Assembly: GCA_031267815.1 (NCBI GenBank)
Contig: JAIRYI010000080.1
Location: 1 to 61,018, forward strand
DNA from: Desulfarculales bacterium
Lineage (GTDB): Bacteria > Desulfobacterota > Desulfarculia > Desulfarculales > Desulfarculaceae
DNA: 61,018 nucleotides
Reading direction: 5' to 3'
Shown: piece by piece, positions 1-8,357 of the stretch
Position numbering within the stretch: position 1 is the first letter of the stretch
Layout of the letters: the number at the start of each line of letters is the position of its first letter
Notes under the pieces: model-generated
The model's database searches: none
What the model was told of the DNA's origin: nothing
The model's input: the letters and a program-made list of their open reading frames with translations, nothing else
Made by a program: the position numbers and the translations under genes

Positions 1-448
1 TCTTTTCCAATGGCTTACGGGCGACCGACCGCCAGCAGAGGGAACAGAAAACAAAATGTTCCGCCATATCTTCCCGTGTCCCATATTCCGCCTTATGTTC
101 TACTGGCTTGTAATCCAGCTTTTGAGGCAAGGCTTCCAGGACAAACCTCACCTCATCAAAAAACTTGACCTTATCTGTATCAGTCTGCCAAGTGGTATAA
201 AACTGCTTGCAGAATGTCGTTATATTCCTGTCTAATGTTCCCCAACTACTCGCCCTGCCTCTGGGCAAAAGCTTTTTTGCTACTTCGGTTTTCGTTCCCC
301 AATCCTCACCAAATCTATTTACAAATTCTTCCGCCAAAAAATGAGCTACTTGCATAGTGTTTTTACCTGCCAAGTCTTGAGCTTCTAGAGGTTTGCTCAA
401 ATTGCTTTTCAACTTGCGTTTTCGGGGTGTGGAGCGGTTTTTAATCAT
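1..448 (-). CDS. Hypothetical protein, 3' end cut by window edge
   Basis: On the minus strand a frame opens at the ATG at 446-448 and stays open to the left edge, giving at least 149 residues; a second in-frame ATG lies at 353-355. The product starts with a basic stretch (MIKNRSTPRKRKLKSN) and continues as a mixed alpha-helical-looking sequence with FLAEEFVNRFGEDWG and a Cys pair in VFCSLCW. All glycines are GGN; no TGA occurs in frame. Base composition is closer to the excisionase and integrase genes than to the AT-rich centre of the element. It is divergent from the HTH gene at 534. I do not recognise the family; a replication or element-maintenance role is only a guess from position. Confidence 0.6.
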   Translation of the reverse strand, partial: MIKNRSTPRKRKLKSNLSKPLEAQDLAGKNTMQVAHFLAEEFVNRFGEDWGTKTEVAKKLLPRGRASSWGTLDRNITTFCKQFYTTWQTDTDKVKFFDEVRFVLEALPQKLDYKPVEHKAEYGTREDMAEHFVFCSLCWRSVARKPLEK

Positions 449-466
449 CTGTCACAAAGTAATTAA

Positions 467-475
467 TTGCCCTGC
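467..475 (+). repeat. TTGCCCTGC 9-mer, first of four copies
   Basis: The exact 9-mer TTGCCCTGC occurs in the same orientation at 467-475, 5087-5095, 8956-8964 and 12068-12076. Copies one and three share a longer context (TAATT, one or two bases, TTGCCCTGCA). Here it lies between two divergent genes and is followed by a small hairpin (CCTGC-acac-GCAGG). Such a GC-rich word is unexpected four times in this AT-rich DNA. Function unknown; a protein binding site or RNA pairing seed are possibilities. Confidence 0.5.
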
Positions 476-533
476 ACACGCAGGAATTTTAAAGAAACTG
501 CATAATCCCCCAAGCATACGGAGAAAAAAAACA

Positions 534-830
534 ATGGTAGCTAAACGATTCTACAACATAGATGAAATGAGTACAATCTTAGGTAAAAGCATTTCCGCCA
601 TTCACGGCCATCTTGCCCGAAGGCAATATGATGCTGTACCGCCCCCAATGAAACTTGGTAGGCGCTTAGCTTGGCTCGTTGAAATGGTAGACAAATGGAT
701 TGCTGACAAAGTTGCACACGCAGAGGCACAGGCAGAGATACATAAAGAATTTATGCAAACCCCACCAAAAAGAAAAGGCAGACCAACAAAAACGGGAAAA
801 AAAACAAAAAGAGAAAATTTTGAAAATTAA
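534..830 (+). CDS. AlpA/Xis-like helix-turn-helix protein
   Basis: 98 residues starting at the ATG at 534, preceded by a GGAG ribosome binding site about ten bases upstream; the longer frame from 393 has no such support. The N-terminal 60 residues have the winged-HTH excisionase/AlpA pattern (RFYNIDEMSTILGKSISAIH, then PPPMKLGRRLAWLVEMVDKW, i.e. tolerates variants, then the typical P-x-G-x-x-x-W-x-x-x-x-x-x-W strand). The tail is a Lys/Arg/Pro-rich basic stretch. In integrated elements such proteins act as recombination directionality factors or regulators of the integrase. The integrase itself is at 12815-13834. No in-frame TGA. Assignment to the HTH family is solid, the exact role is inferred. 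Confidence 0.72.
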   Translation: MVAKRFYNIDEMSTILGKSISAIHGHLARRQYDAVPPPMKLGRRLAWLVEMVDKWIADKVAHAEAQAEIHKEFMQTPPKRKGRPTKTGKKTKRENFEN

Positions 831-920
831 AAAATTACAGAAAATTAAATTCAGAGGAAATAAAAAATAAAATTTATGAAAATAAAATTTATGAAAGTAA
901 GATTTCTCTAAAAATGATAA

Positions 921-951
921 TTGGCAATATTGTAAGTTAGTGCGAAACTCT
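921..951 (+). other. oriT-like nic region, copy 1
   Basis: TTAGTGCGAAACT at 937-949 lies just upstream of the mobilization genes mobC and the relaxase, where an oriT is expected, and resembles the TAAGTGCGCCCT nic-site core of MOBP/MOBQ plasmids such as pC221. A short ATTGGCAAT/CAATATTG inverted-repeat region precedes it. The same 13-mer recurs at 12263-12275. The nick position itself cannot be read from sequence. Confidence 0.5.
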
Positions 952-1155
952 ATGTTTTTAATTCTATTTTTTGTAATTTGAATGTTTCATTTGAAAATGA
1001 AACCTTATGAACTTAATGCCAAAACCAAAGCATATATCATTATTGCTTTTATTATAATTTTTGACTTTTGACCAAAAATATTTGAATATGATACTATAAA
1101 AAAAGCATATATTCCAGAGCGATATATGCTTTTTTTAATTCCTAATAATTTATAA
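952..1155 (+). CDS. Candidate small membrane protein (TGA=Gly)
   Basis: With TGA read as glycine a 67-residue frame runs from the ATG at 952 to a TAA at 1153-1155, two bases before the mobC start. It contains two in-frame TGA codons and two hydrophobic stretches (MFLILFFVIGMF and AYIIIAFIIIF), so it would be a membrane peptide; internal ATGs at 982 and 997 are alternative starts. It overlaps a terminator-like hairpin at 1098-1136, and AT-rich DNA under a two-stop code yields chance frames of this size. No family recognised. The rest of 831-1157 holds only the oriT-like site and a 9-bp inverted repeat at 984-1003. Confidence 0.28.
1098..1136 (+). terminator. Intrinsic terminator before mobC
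   Basis: A perfect 15-bp inverted repeat (1098-1112 with 1122-1136) encloses a 9-base loop. The arms begin with seven A and end with seven T, so it could terminate transcription in either direction. It lies just upstream of mobC and would isolate the mobilization genes from leftward transcripts. Confidence 0.65.
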
Positions 1156-1157
1156 TT

Positions 1158-1559
1158 ATGGATAAAGAAAAACGCCAAAAATATATGCAAGAATATCTTG
1201 CTAAGTATCATCAAAGTCATCATGATACTAAACTTACTTTTACAAATAAGGAATATGAGATTATACAAAAAATTGCAAAGAAACAAGGTATTAGAATTGC
1301 TACATTCATACGATATGCAACAATGGAACAAGCAAAACATTTGTATCTATTCCCAAAAGATATAGAGGATGATATAAAGATTGCTGTTAGAAATATGAGA
1401 GGTATAGGGAATAATATAAACCAAATAGCAAGGTATTCCAATGAGCAAGGTTATACCTCTCCTGATAGTATGGAAGTAGTATACAACTTCCTCAAGGATA
1501 TGGAAAACGAAGTTAAGAGTATAAAACAAATTATTACTAGAAAAATCAAAAGATACTAA
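1158..1559 (+). CDS. mobC: MobC-like relaxosome accessory protein
   Basis: 133 residues. The N-terminal half looks like a ribbon-helix-helix DNA-binding domain (LTFTNKEYEIIQKIAKKQGI, IATFIRYATMEQ) and the C-terminal half carries the MobC signature RNMRGIGNNINQIAR. MobC proteins bind oriT and help the relaxase open the nic site. It sits directly upstream of the relaxase (46-bp gap containing TAATAACTAA-type repeats), as in most MOBP mobilization modules. No ribosome binding site is evident. The four glycines are all GGN; it reads identically in the standard code and in table 25. Confidence 0.8.
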   Translation: MDKEKRQKYMQEYLAKYHQSHHDTKLTFTNKEYEIIQKIAKKQGIRIATFIRYATMEQAKHLYLFPKDIEDDIKIAVRNMRGIGNNINQIARYSNEQGYTSPDSMEVVYNFLKDMENEVKSIKQIITRKIKRY

Positions 1560-1605
1560 GATTTAAAATTAATAACTAATAACTAATAACTAACCATTAA
1601 ACCCT

Positions 1606-2985
1606 ATGATAATAATAAGATCAATGACAAGAAAAACAGCAAGTTTTTCGCAACTTCTCAAATATATTAATAGTGGGAGAGATAAAGATGATCAATATAG
1701 TTTTAAATATAATATCTATTCCACAAAACCATATTATATCGTAAAAGAATATATAGAGAATTATAGAAATGTAAAAAAAAGAAAAAAAGGAATCTCTGTT
1801 TTTCACGAGATAATACCACTATTAAAACAAAATGATATTTCAAGAGAAGAATATAGAAAAATATTGAAGGATATAATGCTTGAATATTCAAAAATGCGAG
1901 CTAGAAACAATTTAATATATGGAACAATCCACGAAAAAGGCAATCAAATACATTGTCACTTGATGATTAGTAGCAATGAGATTGAAAACACAAAAAACTT
2001 GTGGTATCCAAAAAAACAATTAGCAGAATTTAAAATAAAGTTAAGTGAATATGTACAACAAAAATATCCACAAATTAAGCAGTATGAAAAATTGAAGACC
2101 AGAGCCAAGAACAATAAAGAAGAGGCATACAAGAAGCGTACAAGCAAACCCTCTGACCGAGAACTTGTACAAGCCATCCTCAAGGAGATTTTCGCTAACT
2201 CCCAAAGCCAGCAGGATTTTGTAAGCAGTCTTCACGCTGAAAAAATCCAAATATATCAACGTGGGAATACCTTTGGCTTTCTTGACCTCACTACTAACAA
2301 AAAATATCGTTTAAAAACCCTTGAACTTGAGAGCGAGTTTGATAAGCTAAATCAAGGTTTTAATAAGAGTTCAAAACAAAACTCAAATCAAGATTCAAGC
2401 CAAAATTCCTTTACTGGTAAAAAAACTATGTCCGATGATAGACAGACAACGCAAAACAGCGAACAGACAAGGCAGAACACCACAGCCACCAATGAAGCTG
2501 AATATACTGCTGAATCTGAATACTCTGCTTGGCACACCAAAGCTATACACGATGTTTTAAGAGATATTATGGAGAACTCCAAGACATATAAAGATTTTAT
2601 CTATAGGCTTTTAAATAAAGGAATTGATGTACAACACCTTGATAATACCTTTGTATTTACTGATAGAAAGAGTAAAAAACAATATAGACTTGATGAGTTG
2701 AAACTTGATATTGAATATACAAGAATGAAAACACGATTAAGTACTAATCTATACTCAAAAAATAAAAAAGAGCAAGCTACTAAAGTTGATAATAATGAAC
2801 TAAATAGAACAGATAACGATATTTTGCAAGAAATATTGGAAGGTAAGCATTTGAATGATAAGAGTATATCTCAAATTGTAATAGAGCAAGAAAGAGAAAA
2901 ATTTAGGCAACAGATAAATGAGGCTATGGAAAACAATAAAAATAATCAAAATGAAAATTCGCAACAAAATATAAAAAGCAGGTGA
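1606..2985 (+). CDS. MobA/VirD2-like relaxase
   Basis: 459 residues. The first about 170 residues form a relaxase nuclease domain: an N-terminal MIIIRSMTRKTASFSQLLKY segment holding the likely catalytic Tyr (YINSG) and the metal-binding triad motif GNQIHCHLMISSNE (H-x-H). The rest is a low-complexity Lys/Asn/Gln-rich tail with two similar modules (ELVQAILKEIFANSQSQQDF and AIHDVLRDIMENSKTYKDF) each followed by a YRL-type strand, suggesting an internal duplication. It should nick oriT and pilot the strand to the coupling protein encoded next. All about ten glycines are GGN. Its stop is TGA; in table 25 the frame would continue nine codons to a TAA at 3010-3012. Confidence 0.88.
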   Translation: MIIIRSMTRKTASFSQLLKYINSGRDKDDQYSFKYNIYSTKPYYIVKEYIENYRNVKKRKKGISVFHEIIPLLKQNDISREEYRKILKDIMLEYSKMRARNNLIYGTIHEKGNQIHCHLMISSNEIENTKNLWYPKKQLAEFKIKLSEYVQQKYPQIKQYEKLKTRAKNNKEEAYKKRTSKPSDRELVQAILKEIFANSQSQQDFVSSLHAEKIQIYQRGNTFGFLDLTTNKKYRLKTLELESEFDKLNQGFNKSSKQNSNQDSSQNSFTGKKTMSDDRQTTQNSEQTRQNTTATNEAEYTAESEYSAWHTKAIHDVLRDIMENSKTYKDFIYRLLNKGIDVQHLDNTFVFTDRKSKKQYRLDELKLDIEYTRMKTRLSTNLYSKNKKEQATKVDNNELNRTDNDILQEILEGKHLNDKSISQIVIEQEREKFRQQINEAMENNKNNQNENSQQNIKSR

Positions 2986-3101
2986 AGTAAAAAAAGGAAA
3001 TTTAAAATATAACTATAAAAACTATGTGAACAAAAAAAATAAAAACAAAAAATGAAATAGAAATTACAACAAAAGGTAAAACAGAAATTATAACAAAAAT
3101 C

Positions 3102-3137
3102 AAAACAAGAATTAAAACAAGAATTAAAACAAAAATG
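3102..3137 (+). repeat. 12-bp tandem repeat at virD4 start
   Basis: AAAACAAGAATT is repeated at 3102-3113 and 3114-3125 and followed by the variant AAAACAAAAATG at 3126-3137, which contains the ATG of the coupling protein gene. The unit is a multiple of three and in frame with that gene, so it could encode KTRI-KTRI-KTKM if translation starts further upstream (ATG at 3024, table 25 only). Confidence 0.6.
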
Positions 3138-4676
3138 AGTGAACTAATTAAAGATACAATGAAATTCTTTGGTAGGTGTGTCAAAAATATAGGAATATAT
3201 GCATATGCTCAACGGACAGACCTCCGTAAAGGTACAGGCTTTTTACATACTCTTTTAACTGGCACAATCGGAACAAATAGAGGTTCACGTTTTTTATCCG
3301 CAACAGAACAATTAAAATTGTTTTCCCGGTCAAACAAAGGTTTGCTCATTGATGGTCAAGCCAAGCGATTAAGCCTTGATGATAGCTTTAAGCATTTGCT
3401 CCTTGTCGCCCAAACAGGAGCTGGAAAAACAACAAAATTCATTATCCCTAATGTCCTAAGCCTTGCTAACTCCCCAAACTCTATAATTGTCACCGACCCC
3501 AGCGGAGAGATTTGCAAAGCTACATCTGGCTATATGCAGAGTAAAGGTTTCAAGGTTTTAAAATTTGACCCGAAAGACCCTGAACACAGCATATATTTTA
3601 ACCCACTTCGGTATATCTTCTCCTATTCTAGTGGCAGAACATATATTGACCAAGTTAAGCTTAGCTTGCTTGCTCAAAGCCTTGTAGCCAGTAGCCTACC
3701 CGAAGAAAACAGGAGCTTCTGGGCTGTAGGAGCAGAGGGACTAATTGAGTTCTTTACTTCTTGTCTCGTTGATACTCCAAGAGAATATCATAATCTGTAT
3801 AATGTCTACAAACTCCTTGAAGCTATGACCCCAAACGGAGAACGTTTAAACAATTTTATGCTCGCTTACGTTAATGAACAACGACTTAGGGATAAATGGC
3901 TATCAATAATAAATAACTCTGCCAAAGAAACTATACAAAGCCAGCTTGTCACGGCTCAAACCGCCTTAAAATCTTTAAGTAATGACCAGATAGCAAAAAT
4001 TCTTTCTAAAAATTCCATAAATTTCTCTGACTTAAAAAAAGAAAAAACAATTTTGTATATGACATTCCCTGTGAATGAAGCCAGTTTCTATACTTTCATT
4101 CTTAACCTCTTCTATACCCAACTATTTCACGAATATATGCAAAAATTACCCAAGAGAGAAGACCTACCTCTTTTTATACTTTACGATGAATTTGGAAATG
4201 CTAATATTCCAAACTTTGATATGGTGGCTACGAATATTAGAAAATACAAAGTAAGCCTCTCACTTGTCTTACAAAGCTTTACACAGCTTGAAACTCAATA
4301 TGGACCTGTTAAAGCACAGACAATTATTGAAGGTGGTATATCCTCAAAACTTTTTTATTCTGGAGCAGGATTAAATACAACTAAAGCAATAGAGGCTATG
4401 CTTGGCAAAGTTATACGAGATGAAACATATACAACAAATGCTAAGGATGAAAGAACACAAAGACATGAATACAATTTATTGAATGCTGATGAAATACGAA
4501 CTTTACCCGAAAACAAAGCTTTTTTCTTCACCAGCAACAAGAAACCTGTCTTACTTGATATATTGCCGTATTATGCCAACAGCAGTTTGAGAAATAAACC
4601 TAAGTTAGGAGAGACATATTTTGAAAGAAATAGTTTTCATAGATTTGAATTGAAGAATGTTTTGAATGATGTTTAA
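3135..4676 (+). CDS. VirD4/TraG-type coupling protein
   Basis: 513 residues. Walker A is VAQTGAGKTTKFI at about residue 93, Walker B is LFILYDEFGN near residue 345, and the family motifs VTDPSGEI and FNPLRYI are present. The protein links the relaxosome to a type IV secretion channel and powers DNA transfer. It lacks the usual N-terminal transmembrane segments, so it may be a soluble or membrane-recruited form. No type IV secretion genes are visible, so the element would be mobilizable or its channel genes lie beyond the left edge. All 26 glycines are GGN, in sharp contrast to the neighbouring recombinase. In table 25 the frame can be extended to an ATG at 3024 with a TGA as second codon. Confidence 0.92.
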   Translation: MSELIKDTMKFFGRCVKNIGIYAYAQRTDLRKGTGFLHTLLTGTIGTNRGSRFLSATEQLKLFSRSNKGLLIDGQAKRLSLDDSFKHLLLVAQTGAGKTTKFIIPNVLSLANSPNSIIVTDPSGEICKATSGYMQSKGFKVLKFDPKDPEHSIYFNPLRYIFSYSSGRTYIDQVKLSLLAQSLVASSLPEENRSFWAVGAEGLIEFFTSCLVDTPREYHNLYNVYKLLEAMTPNGERLNNFMLAYVNEQRLRDKWLSIINNSAKETIQSQLVTAQTALKSLSNDQIAKILSKNSINFSDLKKEKTILYMTFPVNEASFYTFILNLFYTQLFHEYMQKLPKREDLPLFILYDEFGNANIPNFDMVATNIRKYKVSLSLVLQSFTQLETQYGPVKAQTIIEGGISSKLFYSGAGLNTTKAIEAMLGKVIRDETYTTNAKDERTQRHEYNLLNADEIRTLPENKAFFFTSNKKPVLLDILPYYANSSLRNKPKLGETYFERNSFHRFELKNVLNDV

Positions 4677-4693
4677 TTTATTAATAAATAAAA

Positions 4694-4849
4694 ATGAAAA
4701 ATACAAAAAATAGTAATGAGATATATAACCTAATCCCTAAAGAATATTCAGATGATGAAAAGAACGAAATTATTCGTTTAATAAATGAATATAATTCAAT
4801 ATGTCTTAATATATTGGAATATTCGATAAATTCTTCACAAGAAATATAA
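4694..4849 (+). CDS. Small hypothetical protein, 51 aa
   Basis: A 51-residue frame from ATG 4694 to TAA 4847-4849, starting 17 bases after the coupling protein stop. The sequence is acidic/Asn-rich and helical looking (IPKEYSDDEKNEIIRLINEY). No TGA, no glycine, no recognised domain, and no clear ribosome binding site. Same-strand position behind virD4 is the main support. Confidence 0.42.
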   Translation: MKNTKNSNEIYNLIPKEYSDDEKNEIIRLINEYNSICLNILEYSINSSQEI

Positions 4850-4888
4850 AATTTATTTGCAAGATAATAAATTATATCCATAATACCA

Positions 4889-4912
4889 CTATGGCATAAT
4901 ACAATTTATTTC
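4889..4912 (+). repeat. Inverted repeat left of recombinase gene
   Basis: 4889-4912 is an imperfect inverted copy of 6670-6690 on the other side of the recombinase gene: GAAATAA, TTGTA and TGCCATA are shared in order, with one 1-base and one 3-base gap. The pair could be the terminal repeats of a recombinase-borne unit of about 1.8 kb. The core TATGGCATAA is also found at 9040-9049, so the pairing may be partly coincidental. Confidence 0.35.
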
Positions 4913-4942
4913 TTAATAATTTTACAATTTAATAATGCCAAT

Positions 4943-6622
4943 ATGAAAGAAATAAATAACAAAAAGGAAAAAAACAAAGAAGGGAATATAAAAGAAAATA
5001 CAAAAATAAATATTAAAACAAAAAATATACTTTGGTTATCGTATGGACGTGTATCTTCGTGGCAACAAGTAAAAGACTGAAATTGATTGCCCTGCCAAAA
5101 GAAAAGGTGTGCTGAATACGCAAAGAATAAATGATACCAAATAGTAGAGTTTTTTGGCGATGAGGGTATAAGTTGAGGGACAAGAGATAGACCAGCGCTA
5201 AATAATCTCTTAGAATACATATCAAAAACAAAAAAAGAAAACAAAAATATGGAAATAACTCTTATCTGTGAAGATATGAATAGATTAGCAAGAGATATGA
5301 TGATTTATCTATCACTTAAACTAGAATTTGAAAAATATTGAGTAAAGATATTCTATGTAAATCAAAAACTAGATGATAGCCCACAAGGTAGAATAGTGGA
5401 GCAAATGTTTATGATGATAGCTCAATTTTTTAGAGAAGAGAACAGGGAAAGAGTAATACATAGACAAAAATCAAGATTAGAGGATGGTTATCGGTGTCAT
5501 TGAGTACCATTAGGTTATAAATGGTCAAGTAATAAAAAATGATGAAAAAGATTATTACTAAATGAACCAATGTGTTACATAGTAAAAGAAGCATTTGAAA
5601 AATTTGCAAACTATGAATTAAATACAATAACGAATGTATGACAATTTTTGTATGAAAGATGAGTAAATGCCTGATGATATAAAGAAAGTGCAATAAGGAA
5701 TTACAAATATGAAAGTATATGAAAAATAACAAGAATGCTTCGTAATATACTATATGCATGATATGTAGATATGCCTACACTATGAGTTAATAAAGTGAAA
5801 TGAAAACATAAAGCATTAATCAGTCTTGAAACTCATAAAAAAATACTGAAACGAATGGAAGAAATACGAGTAAAAAGGTCTTATGTAGCACAACAAATGT
5901 CACGAAGTATGAATAGAATAGATAGAACTTTGGAATTTCCATTAAGATGATCATTATATTGTGAAACATCAAATACTATGCTTAGCTGATGATTTACAAA
6001 GTGAAGACACTGAACCAAGTTCCCTTATTATATGTATTCAAAAAAGTCACCAATGAAAAATAAAGGTATAAGCCGTGATATACTTCATCAAGAATTTTAT
6101 AACTTATTGGGGAAAATACAGCCAAATGATAAACTACTTGAAGTATTTAAAAGAGACTTAATGATACAAGTAGAAACAAGGAAGAAAAGTAAGGATTGAA
6201 TTGTAATAATGTATAATAATGAGCTAAGGAGTTTAGAAAATAAAGTGCAAAGATATGTAGAAAGAATTTGAAAAACAGAAGATGAAAATTTGATAACTCA
6301 TTATGAAGAAGAATTAAAAAAATTATATACTGAAAAGGATAAAATTTTGGGAAAAATTGAAGAAGAAAAAAATAGAGTTTGAACCGAAAATAAAATAGAT
6401 TTTGAGCTTATATGAAATGCCCTACAGATGTGGAAAAAGTGAAATATTGATAAGAAAAAAGAAATAGTATCGATAATATTTCCAGATTGAATACCTGTCA
6501 CACTTGAAAAACATATTTGAACCCCGAAATTATCCCTTGTATATCAAATTCTTGAAGCCTGAAAAGTTGATAAAAGGAAAATGGTGGAATTAATTTGACA
6601 AAATCTAAATCAATTGTATTAA
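4943..6622 (+). CDS. Large serine recombinase, TGA read as Gly
   Basis: 559 residues when TGA is read as glycine, from ATG 4943 to TAA 6620-6622. About 30 in-frame TGA codons against about 11 GGN, and no internal TAA or TAG. Domains: a Lys/Asn-rich lead of about 30 residues; a resolvase catalytic domain with LSYGRVSS (catalytic Ser), FFGDEGIS*GTRDRP and CEDMNRLARD; a recombinase domain with RCH*VPLGY and ILYA*YVD; a degenerate zinc ribbon LR*SLYC...YYMY; then a coiled coil. Each asterisk is a TGA at a position where the family has glycine; the protein keeps TGG tryptophans, so TGA is not Trp. Such enzymes integrate and excise elements. In the standard code it would be broken into short pieces, so it could not work in the flanking host. 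Confidence 0.95.
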
Positions 6623-6669
6623 TAATAAATACAAAAATTAGATAATGATACAATGAGAAATAAAATATA

Positions 6670-6690
6670 GAAATAATTGTATGCCATAAT
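6670..6690 (+). repeat. Inverted repeat right of recombinase gene
   Basis: Partner of 4889-4912 (see there). Located 47 bases after the recombinase stop and before the J-domain gene. Confidence 0.35.
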
Positions 6691-6758
6691 TTACAAAATT
6701 GTATTTCTCATATATTCATAATCTAACACATAAACATCAATATGGAGAGAGAATATTA

Positions 6759-7490
6759 ATGATAATAGATATTGATGATATAATCTTTTGTAGTGTCCTT
6801 TGGTGTATTATGTATATTATAGGATTTGGTTTATCAAAAATATGGTTTCCGATTCGTTACCTTATCTTATTAGTCTTTGTATGTGGCCTAATAGAAAAAA
6901 TAGGGATAGGTTTTAACCTTCCCTATTTTTTAACATTATGGATATCACTTTTTTTTCTTTTTCTTCCATCGCTCGCAAAATCATTTACACGCTCAAATAT
7001 AAGTATAAACCCTATAAATATCATCAGGGCTATTATTGAGAGAATTGACCAAATCCACTACCAAAAACAGAGAGAGCAACAACAATTACACGAAAAGGAA
7101 ACGCTGGAACAAGCCGAGCGAATAATCCGTATGCAGGCAGAGGAAGCAGAGCGGCAGCGACAGTTTGAGAGAGAGAAAGCTGAGAGAGAAGCAAGGGAGC
7201 GGTCACAATACCACCGCCAGCAAGAGAACAGCCAGCAAGACCACGAGAAAACAGAGAATACAAGGAGAGGAAAGAAAGAGAGCAAAGACCCCTACGAGGT
7301 CTTAGGAGTAAGTCCCGATATGTCTTTGACAGAAATCCGCAAGGCTTACTTGAGACTTATGAACCAATACGCTCCTGACCACGTTTCACATTTAAGTGAG
7401 GAATTTCAGAAAATGGCACACGAGAAGTGTGTAGCCTTCAATTTAGCGTGGGAGAAAATTAGGAAAGATAATAGTAAAGGAGGTTGCTAG
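6759..7490 (+). CDS. Membrane-anchored J-domain protein without HPD
   Basis: 243 residues from ATG 6759, chosen over 6699 because GGAGAG lies about eight bases upstream. N-terminal two or three hydrophobic segments (roughly residues 5-25 and 30-70) are followed by a long charged coiled coil rich in Q, E and R (about 100-180) and a C-terminal J-domain (DPYEVLGVSPDMSLTEIRKA). The HPD tripeptide needed to stimulate DnaK ATPase is APD here (NQYAPDHVSH), so it may be a J-like scaffold. No in-frame TGA. The last codons contain the ribosome binding site AAAGGAGG of the next gene, so the two are probably coupled. Role in the element unknown. Confidence 0.7.
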   Translation: MIIDIDDIIFCSVLWCIMYIIGFGLSKIWFPIRYLILLVFVCGLIEKIGIGFNLPYFLTLWISLFFLFLPSLAKSFTRSNISINPINIIRAIIERIDQIHYQKQREQQQLHEKETLEQAERIIRMQAEEAERQRQFEREKAEREARERSQYHRQQENSQQDHEKTENTRRGKKESKDPYEVLGVSPDMSLTEIRKAYLRLMNQYAPDHVSHLSEEFQKMAHEKCVAFNLAWEKIRKDNSKGGC

Positions 7491-8303
7491 ATGACAATTA
7501 AAACACTTATCGTTAAAGCTTATGCAAAATTGGTGAGCCAATCTAGTATACTTAAAATTAAAAAATTTATTCGCAAAAATACAAAAAAATCACTCACATT
7601 ATTAAAAAAATATAAATACACATTATGTTTATTATATTCATTTAAAAAGAGTTCTTTATCGCATTGGTTATTGTCAAAACACAATACATTGATTGGTTTA
7701 TTAAGGTTTTGTATTATTTCAACTTTACCAATGATTTTTTGTTATAATTTACAGATAGTATCAAAAAAAGCTTTGTTATTAAATTGTAAAATATATACAG
7801 TAGAGGAAATACAAAAAATATTTACAGTGTTTGGTCTAGAATTTCTAAACATTTTTTTGAAGTATATAAATGAAATCCTACTTAACACTTTACTGGGTGT
7901 TATTTTTTATGTTATTGTGTTCATACCATTTATATCAATTACAAACATATTTACTCCAAAAAAAATTTTAATTAGACTAAAAATAACTCTTTATTACTTT
8001 TTTTCAATTAATTTTTTATTATATACCTGTGTTTTAATCATCAATATTCTATGGATATGTATGCCATTTAATTATGATAACTTGCCAATAGATTTAACAG
8101 GAACTGGGATGTTCAACACTATAGAAACATTAAATTTAATATACTTTAATTTGATAAGTGCAATTATTTTATTATTAGTTTTTATATTTAATCAATATAT
8201 TGCTCTGAAGGGTTTTGGATTAAAATATTATCAAGCATCAATATTTTCTATTCTAGGTATATTTTATTATATAATTTTAGCTGGTATTCTCTATATATGG
8301 TGA
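7491..8303 (+). CDS. Multi-pass membrane protein, unknown function
   Basis: 270 residues with a basic N-terminal stretch of about 60 residues and five or six hydrophobic segments (for example LNTLLGVIFYVIVFIPFI, FSINFLLYTCVLIINILWI and LISAIILLLVFIFNQYIAL). The ATG directly follows the TAG of the J-domain gene and has a perfect AAAGGAGG site seven bases upstream, within that gene. Few glycines, all GGN. Its standard stop is TGA; in table 25 it would gain Gly-Ile-Lys and end at TAA 8310-8312. No family recognised. Confidence 0.65.
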   Translation: MTIKTLIVKAYAKLVSQSSILKIKKFIRKNTKKSLTLLKKYKYTLCLLYSFKKSSLSHWLLSKHNTLIGLLRFCIISTLPMIFCYNLQIVSKKALLLNCKIYTVEEIQKIFTVFGLEFLNIFLKYINEILLNTLLGVIFYVIVFIPFISITNIFTPKKILIRLKITLYYFFSINFLLYTCVLIINILWICMPFNYDNLPIDLTGTGMFNTIETLNLIYFNLISAIILLLVFIFNQYIALKGFGLKYYQASIFSILGIFYYIILAGILYIW

Positions 8304-8357
8304 ATTAAATAAGGAACTCTAATCTAGTTATCTAGGACAGCCCCATTAAATAATTTG

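Noticed and set aside
4943-6622. Recombinase as a decayed pseudogene in the standard code
   Set aside because: All interruptions are TGA; there is no TAA, TAG or frameshift in 559 codons, and TGA falls on conserved glycines. Decay would produce all three stops and indels.
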